A stretch of DNA of 64,000 bases from Pseudorhodobacter sp. MZDSW-24AT. Lineage in GTDB: Bacteria > Pseudomonadota > Alphaproteobacteria > Rhodobacterales > Rhodobacteraceae. The translations under genes were made by a program, and so were the position numbers. The stretch spans positions 310,001 to 374,000 of the forward strand of contig NZ_PGOI01000008.1 of the NCBI RefSeq assembly GCF_002794355.1. The letters are read 5' to 3'. Numbering within the stretch: position 1 is the first letter of the stretch; each line of letters begins with the position of its first letter. Positions 33,374-41,701 of the stretch are shown piece by piece. The notes under the pieces were generated by a model. It was not told the origin of the DNA and did no database searches. It was given only the letters and a program-made list of their open reading frames with translations.

Positions 33374-34513
33374 TCAGAGCTTGAGCTTGCCGGGGAAGTA
33401 ATGCTCATAGGCAAGGCCCAAGTCGGGCGCGCCCATCAGCTCGTAATAGGACACTTGCTCGACCCAAGCGCGCTGGCTGTCCATCACCTTCTTGTTGAAA
33501 GGATCGGCTTCCAGATCGACGATCAGCTTGTCCCAAGCCTCGATCTGCGCGGCGAGGATCTCTTTGGAGGTGCGGTGCACGGTGACACCGGCTTCGCTTT
33601 GCAGTTCGGCCAGATCCTTGGAGTATTCGCGCTGCGCCAAGGCGAGGTTTGCCGTGGCCGAGGCTTCGACGCCATATTTCAGGATGGCTTGCAGATCGGG
33701 ATCAAGATCTTCGAAGAAATCGCGGTTGAAGGTGTATTCAAACGCTTCGGACGCCTGATGGTAGGAGGACAGGTAGTAGTTCTTGGCCACATCCTGCGCG
33801 CCAAAGCGGCGGTCGGAAGAGGGGTTATTGAACTCGAATGCGTCGATCACGCCGCGCTCCATTGCGGGGACGATCTCGCCGCCCGGAAGCTGGGCCACCG
33901 ACATCCCCATTGCCTGCAACAGGTCCGCTGCCAGACCGACGGTGCGATACTTGAAGCCCTGAATGTCGGCGACGGTGTTCACTTCGGTCTTGAACCAGCC
34001 AAAGGGCTGGGCGGGCATCGGCATGCCCATGAAGCCGATCACGTTCAGCCCCAGAATGTCTTGAGTCAGCTCGCGGTAGAACTCGGCGCCGCCGCCTTCG
34101 TAGAACCAGCCCAGCATGGTGGAGGCCGAGCCGCCGAACACGGGCCCGGTGCCAAAGAAGGACGCGGCCTTGTGCTTGCCATACCAGTAGACGGGCACGG
34201 TGTGGGTGGCATCGATCACGCCGTCATGCACGGCATCCATCACCTGAAACGCGCCGACGATGGCGCCTGCGGGCGACAGGTCAATCTTGAGCCGCCCGCC
34301 CGACATTTCCTCGACCCGGGTCACATATTGACGGGCGAAATCCATCCAGATGTCGGAGGCAGGCCAAGAGGTCTGCATCTTCATCACAATCGGGGCCTGC
34401 GCTAGCACGGCCGGTGCGGCAAGCACCGAGGCGGCAGCGGCGGCAGAACCGCCAAGCGCCCCCTTGCGCAGGAACGAACGACGGGAAAGCCCGGTGTCGC
34501 GGGTATCGGTCAT
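33374..34513 (-). CDS. dctP: TRAP transporter substrate-binding protein (DctP, TakP-like)
   Basis: A 379-residue periplasmic binding protein with a twin-arginine signal (SRRSFLRKGALGG..., cleavage after VLAQ near residue 39). The mature part resembles the TakP/mannitol-chloroaromatic group: TSWPASDIWMDFARQYVTRV, GVIDATHTVPVYWYGKH, NTVADIQGFKYRTVG with the conserved ligand-binding Arg, and GVIDAFEFNNPSSD. This group often binds 2-oxo acids or related carboxylates; the co-operonic amidase suggests an amide-bearing ligand, which is inference. First gene of the dctP-dctQ-dctM-amidase operon. Confidence 0.92.
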   Translation of the reverse strand: MTDTRDTGLSRRSFLRKGALGGSAAAAASVLAAPAVLAQAPIVMKMQTSWPASDIWMDFARQYVTRVEEMSGGRLKIDLSPAGAIVGAFQVMDAVHDGVIDATHTVPVYWYGKHKAASFFGTGPVFGGSASTMLGWFYEGGGAEFYRELTQDILGLNVIGFMGMPMPAQPFGWFKTEVNTVADIQGFKYRTVGLAADLLQAMGMSVAQLPGGEIVPAMERGVIDAFEFNNPSSDRRFGAQDVAKNYYLSSYHQASEAFEYTFNRDFFEDLDPDLQAILKYGVEASATANLALAQREYSKDLAELQSEAGVTVHRTSKEILAAQIEAWDKLIVDLEADPFNKKVMDSQRAWVEQVSYYELMGAPDLGLAYEHYFPGKLKL

Positions 34514-34598
34514 ATGGTGTCCTCCCAGACGATTGTGGCTGCTCCCCGCAGCCTGTTATCCGGGGCAGTGTAATGCGGAGGACATGAAAAGCAAGCAC

Positions 34599-34617
34599 TG
34601 GTAAGTTTGTTTTACCA
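34599..34617. promoter_or_regulatory. Inverted repeat TGGTAA-N7-TTACCA upstream of dctP
   Basis: Perfect 6-bp arms in an AT-rich patch, about 85 bases upstream of the dctP start. TGGT...ACCA is the half-site pattern of FadR-type GntR regulators, which often control TRAP operons. No GntR gene is in the window. Confidence 0.5.
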
Positions 34618-34732
34618 CAACTACCCACTCTTCGGTATAGGTCAGCCCTTGGCCTGCGCGTGGGGGTTGTGCATGCCGCAAGGGAAAGTGGCATCAGATC
34701 AGGCACTTCACGCGCGCCGGGGCGTGCCGCGT

Positions 34733-35719
34733 CTAGGCCAGCGCCAGCACAGGCCCGTCAAGAAGGCGCATCAGATCGCCGAAATAGCCCCCCGAGCGGG
34801 CCGTCTGCGTGGGGTCAGAGGTGATGGCCACGGCCAGACGACGCTCGGGATGGGCGGCGATGATCTGGCCGCCATAGCCGCGCGCGATCGTCCAGCCCGT
34901 CGGACTGAGAAACCAGCCCAAGCCATAGTCCAGCCCGGAATAGGGCGAGCGGGTCACGGCGCTGCGCGAGGCCGTGATCCAATCCGCGGCGATCACCTGC
35001 GCGCCGTCATATTGGCCACCATCGCGCAGCATCAGGCCGACGCGCAGCATCGCCTCTGGCGAAAGCGCCATTTCATTGCCGCCGAAGTAATAGCCCTGCG
35101 GGTCGCGCGTCCAGGACGGCACGTCGATGCCCAAGGGCTGGCCCAGCCGTTCGCGGGCCAATGTGCGCAGGTCCTTGCCGGTGGCCACGGCGATGGCCGC
35201 GCCCAGCACATGGGTGGTGCCGGTGGAATAGATCATCCGCCCGCCATTGGCGGCGATGCGCGGCTGGCGCAGGGCATAGGCGATCCAGTTGCGCGAATTG
35301 ACCCACGCACCGTAGTTGCCGCCCGAGGTGCCCTGAAGCCCCCCGCGCAAGGTCACAAGATCGCCCATCGTCAGGTCGGCCACGCCTTCGGTGGCATCGG
35401 CGGGAATCAGCTGCGGCGCCACATCGCCCAAACGCGCGGTCAGCCCCGCGATCTCGGCGCGTGCGATGGCGCTGCCAAGGATCAGCGCCAGCAGGCTTTT
35501 GGAACAGGATTTGATATTGGCCGCCGCGGCAAGCCCCCTGCCCCGAGGCGCCTCGGCCAGCACCACCTCATCGCCCCGCTGCACCAGAATGGCATGCAGT
35601 TGCGGCAGGTTCAGCGCGGTGTCGCGCAGGTCGGGCAAAGACACCGATTGCGCGCGCAACAGGCCCGGCGACAAGGCAAGACCGGCAACGGCGGCGGTGA
35701 AGGTGCGGCGCGACAGCAT
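34733..35719 (-). CDS. Serine hydrolase of the beta-lactamase / DD-peptidase fold
   Basis: A 328-residue class C-like serine hydrolase. A twin-arginine-like signal (MLSRRTFTAAVAGLALSPGLLRAQ) indicates export to the periplasm. The catalytic S-x-x-K is Ser71-Cys-Ser-Lys74 and the second-motif Tyr is in MIYSTGTTHVLG; GGQIIAAHP near the C-terminus stands where the KTG/HxG motif is expected. It may act on peptidoglycan peptides or esters; beta-lactam resistance is not implied. ATG 35719 was chosen to begin the signal; the open frame extends 75 bases further upstream. It stands alone, divergent from the DUF486 gene. Confidence 0.85.
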   Translation of the reverse strand: MLSRRTFTAAVAGLALSPGLLRAQSVSLPDLRDTALNLPQLHAILVQRGDEVVLAEAPRGRGLAAAANIKSCSKSLLALILGSAIARAEIAGLTARLGDVAPQLIPADATEGVADLTMGDLVTLRGGLQGTSGGNYGAWVNSRNWIAYALRQPRIAANGGRMIYSTGTTHVLGAAIAVATGKDLRTLARERLGQPLGIDVPSWTRDPQGYYFGGNEMALSPEAMLRVGLMLRDGGQYDGAQVIAADWITASRSAVTRSPYSGLDYGLGWFLSPTGWTIARGYGGQIIAAHPERRLAVAITSDPTQTARSGGYFGDLMRLLDGPVLALA

Positions 35720-36024
35720 GAGACCCCGAAAGCTGGCAGCGGCGACGGTGCCGCACCCGATCAGATGCGCATATGCCGGGCAAAGGCAAACCACACGCCA
35801 TCACAAAGCGGCGAGGCGTCGGGAGGCGCCCAGACCTCCCCCCCAGATCCGGCAAAGCTGGCCGCCGCACAAGGCTGCAGCCGGCGGCGCGATCACCCTT
35901 GGGCCATGCCCCAGATGGACAAGCCCCGAGCCGCGTGACATCAGTTTTCGCTGAGGCGGCACGCCCGCCCTTTTCCTTATACGCGGCGCAAATGCCGCAT
36001 GGCCCCTTTCAGGACTCCCGCATC
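35720..36024. other. 305-bp divergent intergenic stretch without a gene
   Basis: Nothing coding is supported. It should hold the promoters of the divergent serine hydrolase and DUF486 genes. I see no strong palindrome or hairpin beyond short GC-rich matches. Confidence 0.5.
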
Positions 36025-36381
36025 ATGGCCCTTCCTTTTTCCGTTCCCGTCACCACCATCGGCCTTCTGCTGGCCAGCAATATCTTCATGACCTTCGCCT
36101 GGTATGGACATCTGAAGTTCAAAAGCACCGCCTTGGTCACGGTGATCTTTATCAGCTGGGGCATCGCGTTCTTCGAATATCTGCTGATGGTGCCCGCCAA
36201 CCGGATCGGGCATGGCCATTTCAGCGCCGCCGAGCTGAAGACCATTCAAGAGGTCATCACCTTGTGCGTTTTTGCCGTGTTTTCCGTCTTTTACCTGAAA
36301 GAGCCGCTCAGCTGGAACCACCTTGTCGGCTTTGCGTTCATCGCAACGGGGGCGTTCTTCATCTTTCACAAATGGGCATAG
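36025..36381 (+). CDS. DUF486 / DMT-family small membrane protein
   Basis: A 118-residue membrane protein with four hydrophobic helices, matching the DUF486 family of small drug/metabolite-transporter-like proteins. Conserved parts are NIFMTFAWYGHLKF, ISWGIAFFEYLLMVPANRIGH, KTIQEVITLCVFAVFSVFYLKE and GFAFIATGAFFIFHKW. The substrate is unknown. Start at 36025 (MALPFSVPV) gives the expected short N-terminus. Confidence 0.9.
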   Translation: MALPFSVPVTTIGLLLASNIFMTFAWYGHLKFKSTALVTVIFISWGIAFFEYLLMVPANRIGHGHFSAAELKTIQEVITLCVFAVFSVFYLKEPLSWNHLVGFAFIATGAFFIFHKWA

Positions 36382-36444
36382 CTGCACAGACCACTCTGCC
36401 GGAATGGCGTGGACAGGTCGCGCGCCCCAGCATAGCAAGGTCGG

Positions 36445-37656
36445 ATGGCTGACAGTGTTTTCCTAGATCGCCGGACGCCGCCGCATATTGCGACGCTGAT
36501 CCTGCTCGCCGGGGTTTCGGCCCTGACGATGAACATCTTCCTGCCCTCGCTGCCCGGAATGGCCGAGTGGTTCGGGGTGCCCTATGCCACGATGCAGCTT
36601 TCGGTCGCGCTGTATCTGGCGCTGTCGGCGGTGCTGCAAGTGGTGATCGGCCCGATTTCCGACCGCTATGGACGGCGCAAGGTGCTGCTGGGGTCGCTGA
36701 TCCTGTTCCTGATCGCCACGGTGGGCACGCTTCTGGCGCCCAATGCGACCGTGTTTCTGGCGTTCCGCATGGCGCAAGCGGTGATCGCCGCCGGCATGGT
36801 GCTGAGCCGCGCGGTAGTGCGCGACATGGTGCCGGATGCGCAGGCGGCCAGCATGATCGGCTATGTCACCATGGGCATGAGCATCGTGCCGATGGTCGGC
36901 CCGGTGATCGGCGGCGTGCTGGAAGAGGCGATCGGCTGGCAGGCGAACTTTGGCCTGCTGCTGGTGCTGGGCCTTTTGACGCTGTGGCTGACATGGGCGG
37001 ATCTGGGCGAGACCGCCACGCTGCGCCCGGTCACTCTGGGGGCGCAGATCCGGCAATATCCCAAGCTGTTGCGCTCGCAGCGGTTCTGGGGCTACGCGCT
37101 TTGTGCCGGCTTCTCGTCCGGGTCCTTCTTCGCCTATCTGGGCGGCGCACCCTATGTGGGAACCGAGGTCTTCGGCCTGTCGGCGTCCGGCGTGGGCGCG
37201 CTTTTTGCACTGACGGCGGTGGGCTATGCGGCCGGAAACTTCGTGGCCGGACGCTTTTCGGTGCGGGTGGGGATGAACCGGATGGTGTTTCTGGGCGCGC
37301 TGATCACGCTGCTGGGCCTTGGCGCGCTGGCCTTGGTGACGCTGGCGGGCGTGCATTCGGCACTGGTGTTCTTTGGCTTTACCACTTTTGTCGGCCTTGG
37401 CAACGGGATGACGCTGCCCAATGCCAATGCGGGCCTGCTGTCGGTCAAGCCCGAACTGGCGGGCACGGCCTCGGGTCTGGGCGGCGCCATCATGATCGGC
37501 GGCGGCGCGGCCTTGGCGGCACTGGCCGGGGCTTTGCTGGGGCCGGGTGCGTCCGAGATGCCGCTGGTCCTGTTGATGCTGGCCTCTGCCAGCGGGGCGC
37601 TGCTGTCGATCCTGTGGGTGATGCGGCGCGCGCGGGCGCTTGGCCTGCCGGGCTGA
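36445..37656 (+). CDS. MFS exporter, Bcr/CflA type
   Basis: A 403-residue 12-helix major-facilitator transporter of the Bcr/CflA drug-resistance group. The loop 2-3 motif is GPISDRYGRRKVLL; helix 5 has the antiporter motif region MSIVPMVGPVIGGVLEE, indicating drug:H+ antiport. The PDA-like start (TMNIFLPSLPGMAEWF) is typical of Bcr. Its substrate is not predictable (bicyclomycin and sulfonamides for E. coli Bcr). It lies 73 bases upstream of the ScfR regulator gene; the TTTGCAAA boxes between suggest a separate promoter for the regulator. Confidence 0.92.
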   Translation: MADSVFLDRRTPPHIATLILLAGVSALTMNIFLPSLPGMAEWFGVPYATMQLSVALYLALSAVLQVVIGPISDRYGRRKVLLGSLILFLIATVGTLLAPNATVFLAFRMAQAVIAAGMVLSRAVVRDMVPDAQAASMIGYVTMGMSIVPMVGPVIGGVLEEAIGWQANFGLLLVLGLLTLWLTWADLGETATLRPVTLGAQIRQYPKLLRSQRFWGYALCAGFSSGSFFAYLGGAPYVGTEVFGLSASGVGALFALTAVGYAAGNFVAGRFSVRVGMNRMVFLGALITLLGLGALALVTLAGVHSALVFFGFTTFVGLGNGMTLPNANAGLLSVKPELAGTASGLGGAIMIGGGAALAALAGALLGPGASEMPLVLLMLASASGALLSILWVMRRARALGLPG

Positions 37657-37688
37657 ACGGCGGGCGGGTTTCGGGGCTTGACGCGCCC

Positions 37689-37716
37689 TTTGCAAAGGCA
37701 ATGATGGCTTTGCAAA
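37689..37716 (+). promoter_or_regulatory. Two perfect TTTGCAAA boxes before the ScfR/PccR gene
   Basis: Palindromic octamers TTTGCAAA at 37689-37696 and 37709-37716, 20 bases centre to centre, end 13 bases before the regulator's ATG. TTTGCAAA pairs are the reported recognition motif of PccR upstream of pccB in R. sphaeroides, there with a 4-base spacer. The position suggests autorepression. Confidence 0.75.
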
Positions 37717-37729
37717 TCCGGGGAGCGCG

Positions 37730-39127
37730 ATGGCCACGCAAAAGCTGTATGCAGGGGCAAAACTGCGCGAGATGCGGGCCCGGCTGGGGCTGACGCAAAA
37801 GCTGTTTGCCGACAAGCTGGCGGTGTCGCTGCCCTATCTGAACCAGATGGAAAACAACCACCGCCCGGTCTCGGCCGGGGTGGTGCTGGCCTTGGCGCAG
37901 GAGTTCGGGCTGGATGTCACCGAACTGACCGTCGGCGAAAGCGAGCGGTTGGTGAGCGACATGAAAGAGGCCTTGGCAGATCCGGTGTTCGGCGCCTCCA
38001 GCCCGCCCTTGGCCGATCTGCGGCTGGCGGCCTCGAACGCCCCGGCGCTGGCGCGGGCCTTTCTCGATCTGCACCGGGCTTACCGGCAAACGCATGAACG
38101 CCTCGCCTCACTCGACGAGGCGCTGGGGCGTGACGATGCCGCCTTGCGTGCTTCGCCTTGGGAAGAGGTGCGCGATTTCTTTCACTACTGCGACAATTAC
38201 ATCGATGCGGTCGACCGCGCCGCCGAAGCCTTTGTCACCGGGCCGCAGGGGCGCCGCCCGGTGGTGCAAGCCGCGCGCGAGGCGCTGGAGCGGCGCGGCA
38301 TCACCTTGCACTTCAGCGACACCGGCGCGATGCGCCGCTATGATCCGGCCGCGCGGCGGCTGGATGTTTCGGCCCGCGCCTCTGAACCCACACAGCGCTT
38401 TCAATTGCTGCATCAGGTGGCGCTGATCACCCAGAATGACCTTCTGGAGGCGACGCTCGATCTGGCCCGGTTCCAAAGCCCGGAGGCCCGCGAGATCGCC
38501 AAGATCGGGCTGGCGAACTACTTCGCGGGCGCGGCCCTCCTGCCCTACCGCGCGTTCCTCGAGGCCGCGACCACCCATCGGCATGATCTGGAGCGGCTGG
38601 CCGATCTCTTCGGCGCCAGCATCGAACAGGTGGCGCATCGCCTGTCCACCTTGCAACGCCCCGGCGCCAAGGGGGTCCCGTTTTTCTTCGTGCGGGTGGA
38701 TCAGGCGGGCACGATCACCAAACGCCACTCGGCGACGCGGCTGCAATTCGCCCGCTTTGGCGGCGCCTGCCCTTTGTGGAACGTGCATCAGGCCTTTGAA
38801 ACCCCGGGCCGCTTCCTGCGCCAGCTGGCGGAAACCCCCGATGGTGTGCGCTATCTGTGCCTGTCGCGCGACGTGTCGAAATCAGGCGGCGCCTTTCACG
38901 CGCCGACCCGCCGCTATGCGATCGGTCTGGGCTGCGAGGTGCAGCACGCGAACGCGCTGGTCTATGCCGATGGCCTGGACCTGAGAGGTCGTTTCGAGCC
39001 GATCGGCATCTCCTGCCGCATCTGCGAACGGCCCGACTGCCACCAACGCTCGGTGCCGCCGCTGGAACGCCGCCTGCGCGTCAATCCGGACCGCCGCGAT
39101 GTGCTGCCCTATGAGATCCTGTCCTGA
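37730..39127 (+). CDS. pccR: Short-chain fatty acyl-CoA regulator (ScfR family), probable PccR
   Basis: A 465-residue cytoplasmic regulator. The N-terminal XRE-type helix-turn-helix (about residues 8-65; LREMRARLGLTQKLFADKLAVSLPYLNQMENNHRPV) is followed by an IrrE-like peptidase-fold segment and a DUF2083 C-terminal domain with paired cysteines (ISCRICERPDCHQRS). This architecture defines ScfR proteins (PccR, RamB, MccR), which sense short acyl-CoAs. PccR is favoured over RamB because of the TTTGCAAA boxes in its own promoter and the pcc cluster in the same window. Unlike R. sphaeroides, where pccR is near pccB, it is about 14 kb away here. Confidence 0.85.
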   Translation: MATQKLYAGAKLREMRARLGLTQKLFADKLAVSLPYLNQMENNHRPVSAGVVLALAQEFGLDVTELTVGESERLVSDMKEALADPVFGASSPPLADLRLAASNAPALARAFLDLHRAYRQTHERLASLDEALGRDDAALRASPWEEVRDFFHYCDNYIDAVDRAAEAFVTGPQGRRPVVQAAREALERRGITLHFSDTGAMRRYDPAARRLDVSARASEPTQRFQLLHQVALITQNDLLEATLDLARFQSPEAREIAKIGLANYFAGAALLPYRAFLEAATTHRHDLERLADLFGASIEQVAHRLSTLQRPGAKGVPFFFVRVDQAGTITKRHSATRLQFARFGGACPLWNVHQAFETPGRFLRQLAETPDGVRYLCLSRDVSKSGGAFHAPTRRYAIGLGCEVQHANALVYADGLDLRGRFEPIGISCRICERPDCHQRSVPPLERRLRVNPDRRDVLPYEILS

Positions 39128-39166
39128 CGCGGGATCGCCTGTGCCCCCCCTGCGCGCTCCGCGCGG

Positions 39167-39226
39167 GAGTATTTAAGAAAGGTGCAAATGGAGGCCGCGT
39201 TCCGCTTGCACCTTTCCGAAATACTC
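39167..39226. repeat. Dispersed repeat B, copy 2: inverted pair between convergent genes
   Basis: Arms GAGTATTTAAGAAAGGTGCA(A) at 39167-39187 and its inverse at 39206-39226 pair at 18 of 21 positions and match copy 1 (15013-15075). Flanking hairpins (GCGCGCTCCGCGCG left; GGGGGGCAACGCCCCCC right) repeat the pattern. It lies between the ends of pccR and the nuclease gene. Confidence 0.8.
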
Positions 39227-39285
39227 TGGGGGGAGCCGCAGGCGGGGGGCAACGCCCCCCTTCTTGCGCCGCGGGTCACGCAGGC

Positions 39286-39939
39286 CTAGCGCCGGGCGGG
39301 GCGGAAGCCAGCGGCGCGCGCTTCGGCTTCGCTGCAGAACCACGCCTCGCCCTTGGCCGTGTCGATGCGGGTGGCGTCATAGTCGCGCTGGCCGGGGCGG
39401 TGGTAGATCTTGCCCGAGCTGCCGATATTGCCCTTGATGGCGCAGCCTGTGGGCGCGCCTTGGCGGGAGGTGCTGGACTGGGCGCGATGCGCTTCGGGCG
39501 AGACCATGGCCCCGGCCCAGATGCCACTGCGCGCGGCCTTGGCCTTGGCCTCCTCGGCCACGTAGCGGGTGGAATAGCGGGTATAGGCTTGGGCCGCCCC
39601 GGCCTGCACCTGCGCGCGCGACAGGTCGCGCGTGCCGGCCGTGCAGGTGGCGACCATGCGGCCATAGCGGTCGGTGTCTTCGCGGGTGCAGCTCACCCGG
39701 CCAGAGGCGAGGGTGCGGGCGAGTTGCTGCGCCGACCAGGCGCCGCAGTCCCAGCTTTTGCCGCCGCGTTCGCAGCGCTGGCCGCGTTCGGGCGCGTCGA
39801 TGCCGAACAGGCGCACCCGCTGGCCTTGCCAGTCGAGCGTATCGCCGTCGATCACCCGCACATCATCGGTCACGGCATGGGCGGCGGGCGCGGTTCCGGC
39901 CAGCACGGCCAGAACAAGGAGCGAACGAAGTGTTAACAT
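39286..39939 (-). CDS. Secreted thermonuclease-family (SNase-like) protein
   Basis: A 217-residue nuclease-fold protein with a Sec signal peptide (residues 1-22, ending APAAHA). The SNase domain (about 25-145) has VRVIDGDTL, the catalytic RLFGIDAPE (Arg and Glu) and DRYGRMVATC (second Arg). Cysteines in RCERGGKSWDCG suggest disulfides. The C-terminal 70 residues, with CAIKGNIGSSGKIYHRPGQRDYDATRI, form an extra calcium-binding-like module seen in alphaproteobacterial nucleases. Export to the periplasm or medium is expected. A perfect CtrA-type box lies 44-58 bases upstream of the start. Confidence 0.9.
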   Translation of the reverse strand: MLTLRSLLVLAVLAGTAPAAHAVTDDVRVIDGDTLDWQGQRVRLFGIDAPERGQRCERGGKSWDCGAWSAQQLARTLASGRVSCTREDTDRYGRMVATCTAGTRDLSRAQVQAGAAQAYTRYSTRYVAEEAKAKAARSGIWAGAMVSPEAHRAQSSTSRQGAPTGCAIKGNIGSSGKIYHRPGQRDYDATRIDTAKGEAWFCSEAEARAAGFRPARR

Positions 39940-39982
39940 CCCCCGTTGATCGGGGGTTTGGCGCGGCGGCGCAAGCCAAAAG

Positions 39983-39998
39983 TTAACAGCGGGTTAAC
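39983..39998. promoter_or_regulatory. Full CtrA-type box TTAA-N7-TTAAC
   Basis: TTAACAGCGGGTTAAC matches the Caulobacter CtrA consensus TTAA-N7-TTAA exactly. It lies 44-59 bases upstream of the nuclease start, where a sigma70 -35 element would be. Confidence 0.6.
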
Positions 39999-40022
39999 GT
40001 GCGCGGGCGCAAGGGACGGCGC

Positions 40023-41672
40023 TCAGCGCTGCGCGCTTTGCCAATTCGGGTTCATCACCGGGCCAAGGTTGCTGGGCGCCAAGGGCGCGCGGCCCAGGAT
40101 GTGATCCGCCGCCTTTTCTCCCACCATGATCGAGGGCGCGTTCAGGTTGCCATTGGTCACCTGCGGGAAAACCGAACTGTCGGCGAGGCGGAGCCCTTCG
40201 ACCCCGATCACCCGGCATTCGGGGTCGACCACCGCCATCGGATCGCTGCGCCGCCCCATCCGCGCGGTGCCGCAAGGGTGATAGGCCGATTCCACATGCG
40301 CGCGCAGGAAGGCGTCGATCTCGTCATCGCTCTGCACATCAGGCCCCGGCTGGAGTTCCGATTTCACGTAAGGCGCCATCGCCTCTTGCGCGAAGATTTC
40401 GCGAGTCAGGCGAATGGCGGCGCGGAATTCGGTCCAGTCATCAGGGTGCGACATGTAGTTGAAACGGATCACCGGGGGGGCCGACGGGTCGGCCGAGCGC
40501 AGGGTGACCGCGCCGCGTGATTTCGACCGCATCGGGCCGACATGGGCCTGAAAGCCGTGCCCGCCTGCCGCCACCTTCCCATCATAGCGCACCGCGATGG
40601 GCAGGAAGTGATATTGGATATTGGGGTAGTCGATGCCCGCATGCGAGCGGATGAAGGCACAGGCCTCGAACTGGTTGGACGCGCCAAGGCCCTTGCCGGT
40701 GAACAGCCATTGCGCGCCGATCAGCGCCTTGGACCAGATGTTCCAGTGCTTATACAGCGTGATCGGCTGGGCGGCGGCGAATTGGAAATAGATTTCCAGA
40801 TGGTCTTGCAGGTTCGCCCCCACGCCGGGGCGGTCGGCCACCAGCGGGATGCCGTGGCGGGCGAGTTCGGCCGCAGGGCCGATCCCCGAGAGCATCAGGA
40901 TCTTGGGGCTGTTGAGCGACGAGGCGGCGAGGATCACCTCGCGCCCGGCCTGCACCACGAAAGGAGCGCCGCCCTGATCCACCTCAACCCCGGTGGCGCG
41001 GCCATTTTCGATCACCACGCGGCGGGCGTTGGCGCGCAACAGATGCACATTGCCGCCTGCGAGCGCGGGTTTCAGATAGGCATTGGCGGCAGACCAGCGG
41101 CGGCCTTTGTAGATCGTGGCCTCCATCGGGCCAAAGCCTTCTTGGGCCGCGCCGTTATAGTCCTCGGTGACCGGATAGCCGGCCTGCGCCCCCGCCTGAA
41201 TGAAGGCGTTGAAGAGCGGGTTGTCGCGCGGGCCACGGGTGATGTGCAAAGGGCCATCGGTGCCACGGTATTCGGGGCCCGATCCGCCGTGTGACTGTTC
41301 CATGCGCTTGAAATAGGGCAGCACATCGGCATAGGCCCAGCCATCGGCCCCCAGCTCGGCCCAAGTGTCAAAGTCGCGGGCGTGGCCGCGCACATAGACC
41401 ATGCCGTTGATCGAGGAGGAGCCGCCGATCACCTTGCCGCGCGGGGTGGCCAGACGGCGCCCCCCCAGATGCGGCTCGGGTTCCGAGTGCAGGCCCCAAT
41501 CATAGATCCCCATGTTCATCGGATAGGACAGCGCGGCGGGCATCTGGATGAAGGGGCCGGCATCAGAGCCGCCCGCTTCGATCACCGTGACGCGCCGCCC
41601 GGCCTCGGCCAGACGATAGGCCATTGCGCAACCGGCAGAGCCGGCCCCGATGATAACGTAATCCGCGTGCAT
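40023..41672 (-). CDS. betA: Choline dehydrogenase
   Basis: A 549-residue GMC-family FAD oxidoreductase oxidising choline to betaine aldehyde. The N-terminal dinucleotide-binding motif is [22 protein letters not shown] signature 1 is in [21 protein letters not shown], and the active-site His lies in HPCGTARMG near the C-terminus. A membrane-associated location is usual. It follows betB on the minus strand (29-base gap), and with betI and betB forms betIBA, facing choXWV. Confidence 0.95.
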   Translation of the reverse strand: MHADYVIIGAGSAGCAMAYRLAEAGRRVTVIEAGGSDAGPFIQMPAALSYPMNMGIYDWGLHSEPEPHLGGRRLATPRGKVIGGSSSINGMVYVRGHARDFDTWAELGADGWAYADVLPYFKRMEQSHGGSGPEYRGTDGPLHITRGPRDNPLFNAFIQAGAQAGYPVTEDYNGAAQEGFGPMEATIYKGRRWSAANAYLKPALAGGNVHLLRANARRVVIENGRATGVEVDQGGAPFVVQAGREVILAASSLNSPKILMLSGIGPAAELARHGIPLVADRPGVGANLQDHLEIYFQFAAAQPITLYKHWNIWSKALIGAQWLFTGKGLGASNQFEACAFIRSHAGIDYPNIQYHFLPIAVRYDGKVAAGGHGFQAHVGPMRSKSRGAVTLRSADPSAPPVIRFNYMSHPDDWTEFRAAIRLTREIFAQEAMAPYVKSELQPGPDVQSDDEIDAFLRAHVESAYHPCGTARMGRRSDPMAVVDPECRVIGVEGLRLADSSVFPQVTNGNLNAPSIMVGEKAADHILGRAPLAPSNLGPVMNPNWQSAQR

Positions 41673-41701
41673 GTCTTTGACTTTTCGTGTATTTTTCAGG
41701 T

